Part shown: piece after piece, positions 28,203-38,784 of the stretch
Layout of the letters: every line of letters begins with the position of its first letter
Position numbering within the stretch: the first letter of the stretch is position 1
The notes under the pieces: generated by a model
Databases searched by the model: none
Told to the model about the DNA's origin: nothing
What the model saw: the letters and a program-made list of their open reading frames with translations, nothing else
NCBI RefSeq assembly: GCF_009765445.1
Contig: NZ_WHOY01000031.1
Coordinates: 3,331,774-3,395,773, forward strand
Reading direction: 5' to 3'
DNA: 64,000 nt
Origin: Pantoea sp. BAV 3049
GTDB lineage: Bacteria; Pseudomonadota; Gammaproteobacteria; Enterobacterales; Enterobacteriaceae
Position numbers and translations under genes: made by a program

Positions 28203-28244
28203 GGCGAACTGATTCGATTGAAAGAATTTGTTCGCCCTTTTTTC
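28203..28244 (+). terminator. Terminator after metG
   Basis: GGCGAAC (28203-28209) pairs with GTTCGCC (28230-28236), followed by CTTTTTTC. The 20-base loop has a small inner ATTC/GAAT stem. Confidence 0.7.
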
Positions 28245-28354
28245 TTCCCCAGCCTTTTCCCCACACAAATCCCTGCTTCATGCCACGACTGTGACCGGTA
28301 GCACACTTATTCTTTTGATCGTATGATTAACGCACATAAAACCAGGAGCTTATC

Positions 28355-28750
28355 ATGCGTAGCGCGCTCTCTGTTGGCTGGCGAATTCTCCGTGCCTTTA
28401 TCATTATTTACCTCTGCCTGTATGCCGGAACCGGCCTCTCTGCCCTGTTACCGGTGACCATTCCTGGCAGCATCATCGGTATGCTGATCCTGTTCACCCT
28501 GCTGGCTTTACAGCTGCTTCCGGTAGAGTGGGTGAAACCCGGCAGCACCCTGCTGATCCGCTATATGGGCCTGCTGTTTGTGCCGATCAGCGTGGGGATC
28601 ATGAGCTACACCGATGTCCTGAGCGCGCAGTTCGGCCCAATTGTCGTTTCTGTGGTGGTGAGCACCTTTATCGTGCTGCTGACTGTCGGGCTGGCCTCAC
28701 ACAAGCTGCATGGCAGAGCGCCAGCAACACCTGGAGCCGCCGATGAGTGA
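28355..28750 (+). CDS. yohJ: YohJ, LrgA/CidA-family membrane protein
   Basis: 131 residues (E. coli 132) with four predicted membrane helices and no soluble domain, the LrgA/CidA holin-like family. ATG 28355 follows AGGAG. LrgA-LrgB pairs in Gram-positive bacteria are murein-hydrolase modulators or pyruvate transporters; the E. coli role is unsettled. Its last eight bases overlap the start of yohK, so the two are translated together and very likely form one complex in the inner membrane. Confidence 0.92.
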   Translation: MRSALSVGWRILRAFIIIYLCLYAGTGLSALLPVTIPGSIIGMLILFTLLALQLLPVEWVKPGSTLLIRYMGLLFVPISVGIMSYTDVLSAQFGPIVVSVVVSTFIVLLTVGLASHKLHGRAPATPGAADE

Positions 28751-29435
28751 TATTTGGTGGTCGCTGCCGCTGACCATCGCGGTTTTCTTTGCTGCACGCC
28801 GGATTGCCGCGAAGGTGAAAATCTCGCTGGTCAACCCGCTGCTGGTGTCGATGGCGGTGATTATTCCTTTGCTGCTGCTGCTCCAGATGCCCTACGCCCG
28901 GTATTTTCAGGGAAGCTCAGTGCTGAACCAGCTGCTGCAGCCGTCAGTGGTGGCGTTGGCTGTTCCGCTCTATGAACAGATGCATCAGATCCGGGCGCGC
29001 TGGAAATCGATTATTGGCGTCTGCTTTATGGGCAGCATGACCGCGATGATTTCCGGTACCGCCATTGCTTTGTGGATGGGCGCAACACCGCAAATTGCCG
29101 CCACTATTATGCCAAAATCTGTCACTACCCCGATTGCGATGGCGGTGTCCGGCACCCTTGGGGGGATCCCGGCCATCAGCGCAATCTGCGTATTAATAGC
29201 GGGCGTGCTGGGGGCTGTCTTCGGCCATATGCTGCTGAACATGCTGAAAATCACCAGCAAGGCTTCACGCGGTCTGGCGATTGGCAATGCTTCACACGCA
29301 CTCGGCACTGCGCGCTGTGCGGAGCTGGACTATCAGGAAGGCGCCTACAGCTCGCTGGCGCTGGTGATCTGCGGTATCATCACCTCGCTGCTGGCCCCCT
29401 TTCTGTTCCCACTGCTGATGCATCTCTGGGGCTAA
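28743..29435 (+). CDS. yohK: YohK, LrgB-family membrane protein
   Basis: 230 residues (E. coli 231). The start at ATG 28743 overlaps yohJ by eight bases and matches the family N-terminus [10 protein letters not shown]. Multi-pass LrgB protein with the family core [22 protein letters not shown] and the later [19 protein letters not shown] block. It works with YohJ. Proposed roles for the family are export or uptake of small organic acids such as pyruvate, or holin-like control; none is proven by this sequence. Confidence 0.92.
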   Translation: MSDIWWSLPLTIAVFFAARRIAAKVKISLVNPLLVSMAVIIPLLLLLQMPYARYFQGSSVLNQLLQPSVVALAVPLYEQMHQIRARWKSIIGVCFMGSMTAMISGTAIALWMGATPQIAATIMPKSVTTPIAMAVSGTLGGIPAISAICVLIAGVLGAVFGHMLLNMLKITSKASRGLAIGNASHALGTARCAELDYQEGAYSSLALVICGIITSLLAPFLFPLLMHLWG

Positions 29436-29489
29436 AACTTGCGATAAGTCGCGCATTTCACTGAACTATTTCATAAATTACATTGTTAA

Positions 29490-29539
29490 TGTGACTAAAA
29501 TCACATACAACAGCGTAACGGCTCGCCATCATAGGCGGC
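29490..29539 (+). promoter_or_regulatory. CRP site and class II promoter of cdd
   Basis: A perfect CRP site TGTGA-CTAAAA-TCACA spans 29490-29505. A start at about 29539 would put it at -41.5, with a -10 CATCAT at 29527-29532. In E. coli cdd is controlled by CRP and CytR. I cannot assign a convincing CytR half-site pair here. Confidence 0.75.
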
Positions 29540-29562
29540 CGACCCAGTGAAAGAGGCCCGCT

Positions 29563-30447
29563 ATGCATCCACGTTTCCAGACCGCGTTCACCACGCTGCC
29601 CACCCTGCTTCAGGCCGCCCTTCAGCCCCTTATCGCTTGTGATGACTTTCCGGCTTTTTTCACCCCGGAGCAGGCAGACGAGCTGAAAAATCGCACCGGC
29701 CTGGACGATCGCGAGCTGGCCTTTGCCCTGCTGCCTTTAGCCGCAGCCTGTGCGGTGGCTCCCCTTTCCAACTTTAACGTTGGCGCGCTGGCCCGCGGGA
29801 AAAGCGGCCACCTCTATTTCGGTGCCAACATGGAGTTCACCGGCGCGACGATGCAACAAACCGTACATGCCGAGCAGAGTGCCATTACCCATGCCTGGAT
29901 GCGTGGCGAAACGGCGCTGGAAGCCATCACCGTCAACTACACGCCATGCGGCCATTGCCGTCAGTTTATGAACGAGCTGAACAGCGGTACCGCGCTGACC
30001 ATTCATCTGCCAGGCCGCGAGCCTGCCACGTTGGGCGATTATCTGCCGGATGCGTTTGGCCCGCGCGACCTGGCGATCCAGATACTGCTGCTGGATGAGG
30101 TCGATCACGGCCTGCCGGTTAAAGGCGATCCGCTGGCGCAGGCCGCGCTGAAGGCCGCTAACCGCAGCCATGCTCCTTATTCTCAGGCGTTGAGCGGCGT
30201 GGCACTGCAAACTGCTGACGGCGGCATTTTTGCCGGAAGCTATGCCGAGAATGCGGCGTTTAACCCGAGCCTGCCCCCGTTACAGGCAGCCCTGAACCTG
30301 CTGAATCTGGCCGGACACGATGTGCTGCAGATCCAGCGTGCCGTGCTGGCGGAAGCGCCGGATGCAAAGGTGATCCAACGCCAGGCGACGGCTGCCACTC
30401 TGCAGGCACTCGGCTGCAGCAATATCACCACCATTCCTCTGGTTTAA
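29563..30447 (+). CDS. cdd: Cdd, cytidine deaminase
   Basis: 294 residues, the same length as E. coli Cdd. It deaminates cytidine and deoxycytidine to uridine and deoxyuridine in pyrimidine salvage, as a cytosolic dimer. Zinc ligands are His102 with catalytic Glu104 (HAE motif), Cys129 and Cys132 (PCGHC), at the same numbers as in E. coli. The C-terminal half (about 190-294) is the non-catalytic second CDA-like domain that lacks the zinc motif, as usual in enteric enzymes. A CRP site lies upstream and a perfect inverted repeat downstream. Confidence 0.97.
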   Translation: MHPRFQTAFTTLPTLLQAALQPLIACDDFPAFFTPEQADELKNRTGLDDRELAFALLPLAAACAVAPLSNFNVGALARGKSGHLYFGANMEFTGATMQQTVHAEQSAITHAWMRGETALEAITVNYTPCGHCRQFMNELNSGTALTIHLPGREPATLGDYLPDAFGPRDLAIQILLLDEVDHGLPVKGDPLAQAALKAANRSHAPYSQALSGVALQTADGGIFAGSYAENAAFNPSLPPLQAALNLLNLAGHDVLQIQRAVLAEAPDAKVIQRQATAATLQALGCSNITTIPLV

Positions 30448-30470
30448 TCCTGTCAGTTGCACAATTCCCG

Positions 30471-30502
30471 CAGCTTTTGTTATCAACTATTAACAAAAGC
30501 TG
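30471..30502. repeat. Perfect 12-bp inverted repeat between cdd and maeA
   Basis: CAGCTTTTGTTA (30471-30482) and TAACAAAAGCTG (30491-30502) are exact inverses around an 8-base loop. It could end the cdd transcript, although no T-tract follows, or act as an operator at the maeA promoter, whose start codon is 65 bases on. Confidence 0.6.
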
Positions 30503-30566
30503 TACTTTCAGATGGATTATTTTAGGATTGGGCCACAACATCCCGATCCGAATGAGTATTGATTGC

Positions 30567-32264
30567 ATGGAACTCGAATACGAAAGTAAACGACCGCTTT
30601 ATATCCCTTATGCCGGCCCTATTTTGCTGGAATTCCCGCTGCTGAATAAGGGCAGCGCGTTCTCGGTTGAGGAGCGCAATGAATTTAACCTCCGGGGCCT
30701 GCTGCCGGAGACGGTGGAAACCATTGAAGAGCAGGCTCAGCGCGCGTGGCGTCAGTTCCAGGACTTTAAAAACGACAACGACAAGCACGTCTACCTGCGC
30801 AATATTCAGGACACCAACGAAACCCTGTTCTACCGCCTGCTGGATAACCATCTCGAAGAGATGATGCCGATTATCTACACCCCGACCGTCGGCGCAGCCT
30901 GCGAACATTTCTCTGAAATCTACCGTCGCGCCCGCGGTGTATTTATCTCCTACCCAAACCGCGGCAACATCGAAGATATGTTGCAGAACGCCACCAAGCA
31001 GAACGTGAAAGTGATCGTGGTGACCGACGGCGAACGTATTCTCGGCCTCGGCGACCAGGGCATCGGCGGTATGGGCATTCCAATCGGTAAGCTTTCTCTG
31101 TACACCGCCTGTGGCGGCATCAGCCCGGCTTACACTCTGCCAATAGTGCTGGACGTGGGCACCAATAATCAGCAGCTGCTGAACGACCCGCTGTATATGG
31201 GCTGGCGTCATCCGCGTATCACCGGCGAAGAGTACGAGAATTTTGTTAACGAGTTCATTCAGGCGGTGAAGAGCCGCTGGCCAAATGTGCTGTTGCAGTT
31301 TGAAGACTTCGCCCAGAAGAACGCCATGCCGCTGCTGGAGCGCTATCGCGACGAAGTCTGCTGCTTTAACGATGATATTCAGGGCACCGCAGCGGTCACC
31401 CTGGGCACATTGATTGCCGCCAGCCATGCGGCAGGCAGTAAGATGAGCGAGCAGAAAGTGGTGTTCCTGGGCGCGGGTTCAGCCGGTTGCGGTATTGCCG
31501 AGCAGATCATTGCCCAGATGAAGTCCGAGGGCCTGAGCGACGATGAAGCCCGTGCACGGGTATTTATGGTCGACCGTTTTGGTCTGCTGACCGACAAATT
31601 GCCTAACCTGCTCAGCTTCCAGAGCAAACTGGTGCAGAAGAGCGATAACCTGGACAACTGGGATTCCTCTTCCGATTCGCTGTCCCTGCTGGACGTGGTG
31701 CGTAACGCGCGTCCGGACATCCTGATTGGGGTTTCCGGTCAGCCGGGCCTGTTCAGCGAAGAGATCATCCGCGAGATGAACAAGCACTGTGCGCGTCCTA
31801 TCGTAATGCCGCTGTCTAACCCGACCTCCCGCGTGGAAGCCACTCCCCAGGATATTCTGGCCTGGACCGACGGTGCCGCGCTGGTTGCCACCGGCAGCCC
31901 GTTCTCTCCGGTGATGTGGAAAGAGAAAACCTACCCTATCGCCCAGTGCAACAACTCCTATATCTTCCCGGGAATTGGTCTGGGCGTGATCGCGTCCGGT
32001 GCAACCCGCGTGACCGACAGCATGCTGATGGCGGCAAGCCGCGCGCTGGCAGACTGCTCGCCACTGGTGAACGATGGCAATGGCCCGGTGCTGCCTGAAG
32101 TGAAAGATATTCAGGGCGTGTCAAAAGTGATCGCCATGGCGGTAGGTAAAGCCGCTCAGCTGGCTGGCGTGGCCGTGGTCACTTCTGAGGATGTGCTGTC
32201 GAAGGCTATCTCGGCCAACTTCTGGCTGCCTCAGTATCGTCATTACCGTCGTACTTCTATCTGA
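30567..32264 (+). CDS. maeA: MaeA (SfcA), NAD-dependent malic enzyme
   Basis: 565 residues when started at ATG 30567, exactly the E. coli MaeA length with the first residues aligning up to the shared [11 protein letters not shown] 30552 is five codons upstream in frame and cannot be excluded because neither has a strong ribosome-binding site. The enzyme converts malate to pyruvate and CO2 with NAD and a divalent metal. Visible: tyrosine and substrate region [11 protein letters not shown], the [15 protein letters not shown] block, the metal-site [11 protein letters not shown] and the NAD-binding [11 protein letters not shown]. It is cytosolic and supports gluconeogenesis-type growth. A terminator follows at 32272. 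Confidence 0.96.
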   Translation: MELEYESKRPLYIPYAGPILLEFPLLNKGSAFSVEERNEFNLRGLLPETVETIEEQAQRAWRQFQDFKNDNDKHVYLRNIQDTNETLFYRLLDNHLEEMMPIIYTPTVGAACEHFSEIYRRARGVFISYPNRGNIEDMLQNATKQNVKVIVVTDGERILGLGDQGIGGMGIPIGKLSLYTACGGISPAYTLPIVLDVGTNNQQLLNDPLYMGWRHPRITGEEYENFVNEFIQAVKSRWPNVLLQFEDFAQKNAMPLLERYRDEVCCFNDDIQGTAAVTLGTLIAASHAAGSKMSEQKVVFLGAGSAGCGIAEQIIAQMKSEGLSDDEARARVFMVDRFGLLTDKLPNLLSFQSKLVQKSDNLDNWDSSSDSLSLLDVVRNARPDILIGVSGQPGLFSEEIIREMNKHCARPIVMPLSNPTSRVEATPQDILAWTDGAALVATGSPFSPVMWKEKTYPIAQCNNSYIFPGIGLGVIASGATRVTDSMLMAASRALADCSPLVNDGNGPVLPEVKDIQGVSKVIAMAVGKAAQLAGVAVVTSEDVLSKAISANFWLPQYRHYRRTSI

Positions 32265-32271
32265 CGGCAGA

Positions 32272-32301
32272 GGGCGGAATTCTTTCCGCCCCTTTCTCTT
32301 T
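32272..32301 (+). terminator. Terminator after maeA
   Basis: Perfect 8-bp stem GGGCGGAA (32272-32279) with TTCCGCCC (32284-32291), loop TTCT, followed by CTTTCTCTTT. Confidence 0.8.
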
Positions 32302-32451
32302 CACCTGACTGGACAGAATAAATTCTGATTCCGGCCTTTTATACCCGTTTAGCTCAACGTATTGTGCGAAATGCCACCATATGGTGCACAGCGACTTGCT
32401 TCACCCCGCCGGGTAAAGTAGCCTTGATCCACCCTATAGCTTCACGTCTGA

Positions 32452-33189
<738 letters not shown>

Positions 33190-33293
33190 GTGCATTGGCC
33201 AAAGTGGTAGAGTTCAGCCCGGCGATTAAAAAACCGCCGCCCCTGTTACCAGAAAAAGGTGACAGGCCGCCTGAACTGACAAGGAGAGTTACG

Positions 33294-33602
33294 ATGAAAT
33301 GTCGACTGCTATTGTCGTTCTTGTCTCTGATACTGATGGGATGTGCCGGGCAAGAGCACACTTCACCTTCAGAACATGAAGCCATCACCTCTGCCAAAAA
33401 CGAAAAAAAGAGTGGGACACATTTATCGCCCCTCTTTCAAATAAAACGCTCTCTTCCGATCAAAGACTACTTAATAAAATGGAGAATCAGCACGGTAAGT
33501 AAGTTCAAAAAGGTAGCGGCTGACTATCACCCGACTAATGAGCAAGTGCGTTATCGTGCCCGTGGCTTTAAGGTGTGGATGGAAGAGGTTACTGACGGGT
33601 AA
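33294..33602 (+). CDS. Small putative lipoprotein of unknown function
   Basis: 102 residues from ATG 33294, which follows a strong AAGGAGAG. The frame is open back to 33195, but the signal sequence fixes this start. Lipoprotein signal: MKCR, a hydrophobic core LLLSFLSLI, then lipobox LMGC with Cys17 as the lipidated residue. Residue +2 is Ala, which predicts outer-membrane sorting. The mature part is basic and hydrophilic without recognisable domain. Base composition is more AT-rich than the adjoining sanA and mglC. I do not recognise the family; it may be lineage-specific. It ends against mglC with a shared hairpin between them. Confidence 0.7.
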   Translation: MKCRLLLSFLSLILMGCAGQEHTSPSEHEAITSAKNEKKSGTHLSPLFQIKRSLPIKDYLIKWRISTVSKFKKVAADYHPTNEQVRYRARGFKVWMEEVTDG

Positions 33603-33603
33603 C

Positions 33604-33632
33604 AGAGCCAGAAGCGGCAGGCCTCTGGCTCT
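33604..33632. terminator. Bidirectional terminator between lipoprotein gene and mglC
   Basis: Perfect 9-bp stem AGAGCCAGA (33604-33612) with TCTGGCTCT (33624-33632) and an 11-base loop between convergent genes. No clear T-tract on either side. Confidence 0.6.
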
Positions 33633-33645
33633 ACGTCGGAAATAA

Positions 33646-34656
33646 TTACTTCTTACGGGCGTACTTAAGGGAATCCAGCGCCACCGCGAAGATTATGATG
33701 CCGCCCTTAATAATGTACTGCCAGTATGGGTTCACACCGATATAGGTCAGACCGTAGTTGATCACGGTGAAAATCAGCACCCCGGTCACCACCCCTGCCA
33801 CGGTCCCCACGCCACCGGCAAAGGACACGCCACCCACCACGCAGGCCGCAATCGCATCCAGCTCGTACATAAAGCCCAGGTTGTTGGTTGCTGAGCCGAT
33901 ACGCCCCGCTTCCAGCATCCCACCGAAGGCATAAAACACGCCAGACAGCGCATAAATCAGGATCAGGTTGAAGTTCACGTTCACACCTGACACCTTCGCC
34001 GCTTCCGGATTACCGCCGATAGCAAAGATGTTTTTACCAAAGCGGGTCTTGTTCCACAGGATCCAGACAAAGAAGATCGCAATGGCGGCATAGAAGGTTA
34101 TGTACGACAGCTTAAAGTCGCCAAAGCGGATAAAGCCCTGGGCAAAGGTCGAAAACTTCTCGTCAAAACCGGCAATAGGTGAAGCACCCACATAGTCGTA
34201 ATACAGGGAGTTAATGCCGTAAACGATAATCATCGTGCCCAGCGTGGTAATAAACGGCGTCACCTTCAGATAAGCGATAATCAGGCCGTTGACCAGACCA
34301 ATCACCCCGCCGATCACGCAGACAATCAGGATCACCACCGGAATGGGCACCGTATCCAGATGCGGGAACACTTTGTTGGCGTTATCCATTGCCTGCAGCA
34401 GCGTTGCCGCCACGACCGCCGCCAGACCCACCTGGCGACCCGCTGACAGGTCAGTCCCCTGGGTGACAATTAACCCGGCAACGCCCAGCGCGATAATAAT
34501 ACGCACTGAAGACTGGGTTAAAATATTACTCAGGTTCATTAAGCTTAAAAATGTCGGGTCCTGGAAGATAATTATTGCCAGCAGAACCAGCAACACAACA
34601 TATATCCCGCCCTCTTTTAACCAGGTGAGCGCACTTTTTTTATTCACAGCTTTCAT
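33646..34656 (-). CDS. mglC: MglC, galactose/methyl-galactoside ABC permease
   Basis: 336 residues, equal to E. coli MglC, starting at 34656; 30 upstream codons in frame lack family match. It is the membrane subunit (about ten helices) of the high-affinity D-galactose/beta-methylgalactoside importer MglBAC and pairs as a dimer with MglA. The family loop AIGGNPEAAKVSGVNV contacts the ATPase. Last gene of mglBAC, 19 bases after mglA. Confidence 0.97.
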   Translation of the reverse strand: MKAVNKKSALTWLKEGGIYVVLLVLLAIIIFQDPTFLSLMNLSNILTQSSVRIIIALGVAGLIVTQGTDLSAGRQVGLAAVVAATLLQAMDNANKVFPHLDTVPIPVVILIVCVIGGVIGLVNGLIIAYLKVTPFITTLGTMIIVYGINSLYYDYVGASPIAGFDEKFSTFAQGFIRFGDFKLSYITFYAAIAIFFVWILWNKTRFGKNIFAIGGNPEAAKVSGVNVNFNLILIYALSGVFYAFGGMLEAGRIGSATNNLGFMYELDAIAACVVGGVSFAGGVGTVAGVVTGVLIFTVINYGLTYIGVNPYWQYIIKGGIIIFAVALDSLKYARKK

Positions 34657-34675
34657 GGTAACAGCCCTTACCTCA

Positions 34676-36196
34676 TTAAAGGTGCTTCGATGCCAAACGT
34701 AAAATTTCGTTTTGCGTAGTCGTTTTGGTTTCAACAATGCCCGCAACCATGCCGTTACTCATTACCAGTATCCTGTCGGTAATGCCTAAAAGTTCCGGCA
34801 TTTCGGAAGAAATAATAATGATGCCCTTCTCTTTCTTCGCCAGTTCAGAAATCAGCTGATAAATTTCAAATTTCGCACCGACGTCAATTCCACGAGTTGG
34901 TTCATCCAGCATCAGAATTTCCGGCTGAGTTAATAACCAGCGGCCAATAATGACTTTCTGCTGGTTCCCACCGGATAAAGAACCAATCGACGTTCTGTGC
35001 CCCGGTGTTTTCACCCGCATGGAGTCAATCACCCATTGGGTGTCGCTCTTCATCCGGCTGTTATCCAGCAGGCCGACGCTGTTTTTATATTTACGGATAT
35101 TTGAAATCAGCGAGTTAAAGCCGATATCTAAAAAGGCATAGATCCCGGTGGCCCGTCGCTCTTCTGTTACCAGGGCAAAGCCATGGTTAATCGCTTCGTT
35201 GGCGCTGTGGTTATTGATCTTTTTGCCGTGCAGCTTAATGGTGCCGCCTGACTTTTCGCGGATACCAAACAGGGTTTCCACAATATCGGTACGCTTGGCG
35301 CCCACCAGACCGGCCACACCGAGGATCTCGCCCTTGCGCAGATCGAAGGAGATATCGCGGATCGACGGCTGGCGCAGCGAGGTCAGGTTGCGCACTTCCA
35401 GGATGGTTTCACCAGGAACATTGGTCTTATCCGGGAAACGCTGGCTGAGCGAACGCCCTACCATCATGGCAATGATCTTATCCATATCCAGCCCTTCCAG
35501 CGGCTGGGTGGCAATCCACTGGCCGTCGCGAAGGATGGTAATTTCATCACACAGCTGGAAGATCTCTTCCATTTTATGCGAGATATAAACGATGCCGCAG
35601 CCGCGATCTTTCAGTTTACGGATAATAGTGAACAGATGGTTCACTTCTTTCTCCGTTAATGAAGATGTCGGTTCGTCCATGATGACAATTTTCGCATCAT
35701 AGGAAAACGCTTTAGCAATTTCGATCATCTGCATCTGCGAAACGGAAAGCGTAACCACTTTGTCTCGCGGATCGATATCAATATCCAGTTCATCAAAAAT
35801 GGCTTTGGTGTCGCGGTACATTTTGTCCTGATCGACAAAAAAACCTTTGCGCGGATAACGCCCCAGCCACATGTTATCCATAACCGTGCGTTGCAATACC
35901 AGGTTTAATTCCTGATGCACCATGGAAACGCCATTTTCCAGCGCTTCTTTCGAACTTTTAAAATCGATTTCCTTGCCCTGGAAAACGATGCTTCCCGTGT
36001 CTTTACTGTAGATACCAAACAGGCATTTTAATAACGTGGATTTCCCCGCGCCGTTCTCACCCATCAGTGCATGAACCGAATGAGGGCGGATTTTTAAATT
36101 CACGTTGTCTAACGCTTTGACGCCGGGAAATGATTTGCTGACGTCGGTCATTTCCAGCAGATAGTCGCGCTGAGTTTGCACTTTATCACTGCCCAT
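34676..36196 (-). CDS. mglA: MglA, galactose/methyl-galactoside ABC ATPase
   Basis: 506 residues as in E. coli, start at 36196. Two fused ABC cassettes: the first with Walker [10 protein letters not shown] and Walker [10 protein letters not shown]; the second with a degenerate Walker A-like GLVGAKRT, the signature SLSGGNQQK and Walker [11 protein letters not shown]. This unequal pair is the norm in sugar importers of the CUT2 class. It powers galactose uptake with MglB and MglC. A conserved-type hairpin separates it from mglB (36253-36275). Confidence 0.97.
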   Translation of the reverse strand: MGSDKVQTQRDYLLEMTDVSKSFPGVKALDNVNLKIRPHSVHALMGENGAGKSTLLKCLFGIYSKDTGSIVFQGKEIDFKSSKEALENGVSMVHQELNLVLQRTVMDNMWLGRYPRKGFFVDQDKMYRDTKAIFDELDIDIDPRDKVVTLSVSQMQMIEIAKAFSYDAKIVIMDEPTSSLTEKEVNHLFTIIRKLKDRGCGIVYISHKMEEIFQLCDEITILRDGQWIATQPLEGLDMDKIIAMMVGRSLSQRFPDKTNVPGETILEVRNLTSLRQPSIRDISFDLRKGEILGVAGLVGAKRTDIVETLFGIREKSGGTIKLHGKKINNHSANEAINHGFALVTEERRATGIYAFLDIGFNSLISNIRKYKNSVGLLDNSRMKSDTQWVIDSMRVKTPGHRTSIGSLSGGNQQKVIIGRWLLTQPEILMLDEPTRGIDVGAKFEIYQLISELAKKEKGIIIISSEMPELLGITDRILVMSNGMVAGIVETKTTTQNEILRLASKHL

Positions 36197-36252
36197 AATT
36201 CTACCTGGCTTCTCGTTACTTGAAACCGGACGCTGATGGCAGGTCCGGAAAA

Positions 36253-36275
36253 GGGCGCAGCGGGAGGCTGCGCCC
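36253..36275 (-). other. mglB-mglA intercistronic hairpin
   Basis: GGGCGCAGC (36253-36261) pairs exactly with GCTGCGCCC (36267-36275) around GGGAG. It begins only eight bases after the mglB stop. In E. coli a REP structure at this place protects the mglB mRNA from 3' decay, so the binding protein is made in excess over MglA and MglC. A plain hairpin seems to do the same job here. Confidence 0.7.
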
Positions 36276-36282
36276 ACACCGG

Positions 36283-37275
36283 TTATTTCGCGATCTGCGC
36301 CAGGTTATCTTTATCTACTGGCACATAGGCAACACGGACAACTTTGCCGTCAAGCTTGTAGTTGGTGCCTTCGGTGGCTGGTTTGCCTGCTGCCAGGTTT
36401 TTCGCCATGTCGAAGGTGGCTTTCGCCTGATTTTGTGCATCGTTCAGCACGGTACCGGCCATCGCACCGGATTTCACCAGCGCCAGCGCTTCTGGCAGGG
36501 CATCGACACCAAAGACCGGAACGTTGGATTTGTTGTGCGCTTTCAGCGCTTCAACTGCGCCCATTGCCATCGCATCGTTGTTGGCAATAACCACTTCGAT
36601 TTTGTTGCCGTTAGGACCGGACAACCATGCATCCATCTTGTCTTTTGCCTGAGCGGTGTCCCACATGGCGGTATCCAGGTGCAGCTGCTGCGTTTTCAGA
36701 CCGTCTTTGTTCAGCGTGTCGATCACGTATTTGGTACGGGCTTCTGCATCCGGGTGGCCCGGCTCGCCTTTCAGCAGAACGAACTGGATCACGCCGTCTT
36801 TGTTCAGATCCCAGTTAGCATTAGCTTTCCAGTGTTTCTCGATCAGTTCACCCTGCTTCACGCCGGACTCTTTAGAGTCGGTACCAACGTAATAGGCTTT
36901 GTCATAGCTGGCCAGCGCTTTCGCCGTCGGTTCTTTGTTGAAGAACACGACCGGAATATCGTTCGCTTTCGCTTTGCTGATCACCACCGCGGCCGCGGCC
37001 GGGTCGACCAGGTTGATTGCCAGCGCCTTAACGCCCTTCGCCACCATCACGTCAACCTGGTCATTCTGGGTTGACTGGCTGTTCTGCGAGTCGTTCATCA
37101 GTAGCTGAACGTCCGGGCTGTTTTTTGCCTCTTTCTCAATATCTTTACGCACGACGGACATAAAGTTGTCATCGTATTTATAAATGGTGACGCCGATACG
37201 GGTATCCGCTGCGTGAGCTGTTGCACCGAACATCATGCTGGCAACCAGGGCGGTGAGGGTGAAAGCCTTCTTCAT
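36283..37275 (-). CDS. mglB: MglB, periplasmic galactose/glucose-binding protein
   Basis: 330 residues (E. coli 332), start at 37275 after CGGAGA. Sec signal peptide with a lysine start, hydrophobic core [12 protein letters not shown] and cleavage after AHA. The mature protein begins [17 protein letters not shown]. It has the two-lobe type I periplasmic binding fold, a calcium-binding EF-hand-like loop DLNKDG and sugar-contact blocks VVFFNKEP and [11 protein letters not shown]. It serves galactose import by MglAC and, in E. coli, chemotaxis via Trg. Expression is expected from a CRP- and GalS-controlled promoter within the 310-base gap to galS. Confidence 0.97.
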   Translation of the reverse strand: MKKAFTLTALVASMMFGATAHAADTRIGVTIYKYDDNFMSVVRKDIEKEAKNSPDVQLLMNDSQNSQSTQNDQVDVMVAKGVKALAINLVDPAAAAVVISKAKANDIPVVFFNKEPTAKALASYDKAYYVGTDSKESGVKQGELIEKHWKANANWDLNKDGVIQFVLLKGEPGHPDAEARTKYVIDTLNKDGLKTQQLHLDTAMWDTAQAKDKMDAWLSGPNGNKIEVVIANNDAMAMGAVEALKAHNKSNVPVFGVDALPEALALVKSGAMAGTVLNDAQNQAKATFDMAKNLAAGKPATEGTNYKLDGKVVRVAYVPVDKDNLAQIAK

Positions 37276-37523
37276 ATTATCTCCGGTTTTTTGTAGGGTC
37301 GTACTCAGCGTCACGCCATCATGGCGGGCGGGACGTTAATTTCCGGCGAGGCGATAATGTTTCAACAACGTTACGCAAAGCCGACTATTTGTTAAAACAA
37401 AACCCGACTTCCCTGTACGGTACCGCTGTCCTGAACGCTGTGTAATGAACTGTTTCACGGAGGCTGAAACTTGCGGTTCAAGGGGATTGTTCCGCGTTAC
37501 ATAATGTTTCATCCTGGTCAACT

Positions 37524-37591
37524 GGCTGCCATCATAAGGAAGGCGATGTTAATTAACTGTGAATTTACTCACAAATTGAAAACGGTTACAC
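37524..37591 (-). promoter_or_regulatory. mglBAC promoter: CRP site, -10 box and GalR/GalS operator
   Basis: On the minus strand a perfect CRP site TGTGA-N6-TCACA spans 37573-37558, and TATGAT at 37536-37531 serves as -10. This gives a start near 37524 with CRP centred at -41.5. A GalR/GalS-type 16-mer (GTGTAACCGTTTTCAA on the minus strand) lies at 37591-37576, next to the CRP site, and covers the galS stop codon. The leader to mglB would be about 249 nt, which accounts for the otherwise gene-free gap 37276-37585. Confidence 0.82.
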
Positions 37592-38626
37592 CGCTGAATC
37601 GCTCGGGTTAGTGACGGGCTCCACACTTTGACGATAAGCGACCGAATGGCGACGAACCAGCGTCGGCATAAAGCAGTGCTGGGCGCTGTCATCCAGCAAC
37701 CCTGCCGCCCCTTTGAGGGCCAGTTCAGTAGCAAGTTTTGCCATGGAAACAATGGGGTAGCGTACAGTGGTCAACTGTGGGTCGGTGTAACGCGAAATCG
37801 GAATATCATCGAAGCCGATCACCGATAAATGCTGTGGCACCGCAATGCCGTTGTCTTTCAGCGCGGCCAGCGCACCGGCAGCCATGCTGTCGTTATAGGC
37901 AAAGACCGCCGTCAGGTGCAGGTTACGCCCCAGCAGTTCCACCATTGCAGCTTCCCCGCCCTGCATATCCGGCTCGGCACTGGCGACCCAGCTTTCCGGC
38001 TGCGTGACGTCCTGCTCTGCCAGCGCCTGTCGCCAGCCCGTCCGGCGCTGGTCCACATCTTCAATCGGGTGGCTGGAACTGAGATAGCCTATGCGCTGAT
38101 GCCCCTGCTGCTGCAGCATTCTTGTCGCCATCAGCGCGCCACTGACGTTATCCAGGCAAACGCAGCGATGGGCATAACCTGGCACTACCCGGTTGATTAA
38201 CACCATTCCCGGCACCTGGTCCATCAGCGAGGCGAGTTCTTCGTCCCCCAGCGCCTTGGCATGCACCACCAGCGCGTTGCAGCGCTGACGGATCAGCACC
38301 TCAATGGCGTGGCGCTCTTTGTCGGCCTGATGGTAAGAGTTGTTGATAAGGACATGTTTTTGCATGCGCTGGGCGACGGTATCAACCGCCTTAACCAGCG
38401 CGCCAAAGAAGGGATCGGACACATCCATCACCACCACGCCAATCGTGTCACTGACCTGCGAAGCCAGCGCCTGCGCGTTGGCATTAGGCCGGTAACCCAG
38501 TGAGTCAACGATGCTCAGCACCATATCACGGGTTTCCGGCGTCACCGCACTGCTGTTATTCAGCACGCGCGACACCGTTGCCACCGACACGCCGGCCTCC
38601 CGGGCCACATCGCGGATGGTAATCAT
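37586..38626 (-). CDS. galS: GalS, LacI-family repressor of mgl/gal genes
   Basis: 346 residues, as in E. coli. The N-terminal LacI helix-turn-helix and hinge ([22 protein letters not shown]) is followed by a periplasmic-binding-type effector domain with [23 protein letters not shown]. GalS (isorepressor of GalR) represses mglBAC and itself, relieved by galactose or fucose. Operators of the GalR/GalS type are visible both at the mgl promoter and upstream of galS (38736-38751), which supports autoregulation. GalR itself is a paralogue, but position beside mgl makes GalS the better call. Confidence 0.95.
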   Translation of the reverse strand: MITIRDVAREAGVSVATVSRVLNNSSAVTPETRDMVLSIVDSLGYRPNANAQALASQVSDTIGVVVMDVSDPFFGALVKAVDTVAQRMQKHVLINNSYHQADKERHAIEVLIRQRCNALVVHAKALGDEELASLMDQVPGMVLINRVVPGYAHRCVCLDNVSGALMATRMLQQQGHQRIGYLSSSHPIEDVDQRRTGWRQALAEQDVTQPESWVASAEPDMQGGEAAMVELLGRNLHLTAVFAYNDSMAAGALAALKDNGIAVPQHLSVIGFDDIPISRYTDPQLTTVRYPIVSMAKLATELALKGAAGLLDDSAQHCFMPTLVRRHSVAYRQSVEPVTNPSDSAV

Positions 38627-38689
38627 GATTGTTTACCAGAGGAAATTAAAAGTTGCATAGCCGTTCCTGACCCAGTATGTCTGGCGGCT

Positions 38690-38751
38690 ATTCTGGCAGG
38701 GGCTGAGGCGGGGCTACGTGAAACTCGTCACACCAATGAAAACGGTTACAT
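38690..38751 (-). promoter_or_regulatory. galS promoter: GalR/GalS operator and CRP site
   Basis: The 16-mer ATGAAAACGGTTACAT at 38736-38751 shares its GAAAACGGTTACA core with the mgl operator. A CRP site CGTGA-AACTCG-TCACA (one mismatch) lies at 38717-38732. On the minus strand a -10-like CAGAAT at 38695-38690 would put CRP near -41.5. Confidence 0.65.
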
Positions 38752-38784
38752 ACAATTATGCAACATTTGTGACCGCCGTCATCA

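Noticed and set aside
30522-31427. 301-codon open frame on the minus strand
   Set aside because: Antisense shadow of maeA; no ribosome-binding site or recognisable domain.
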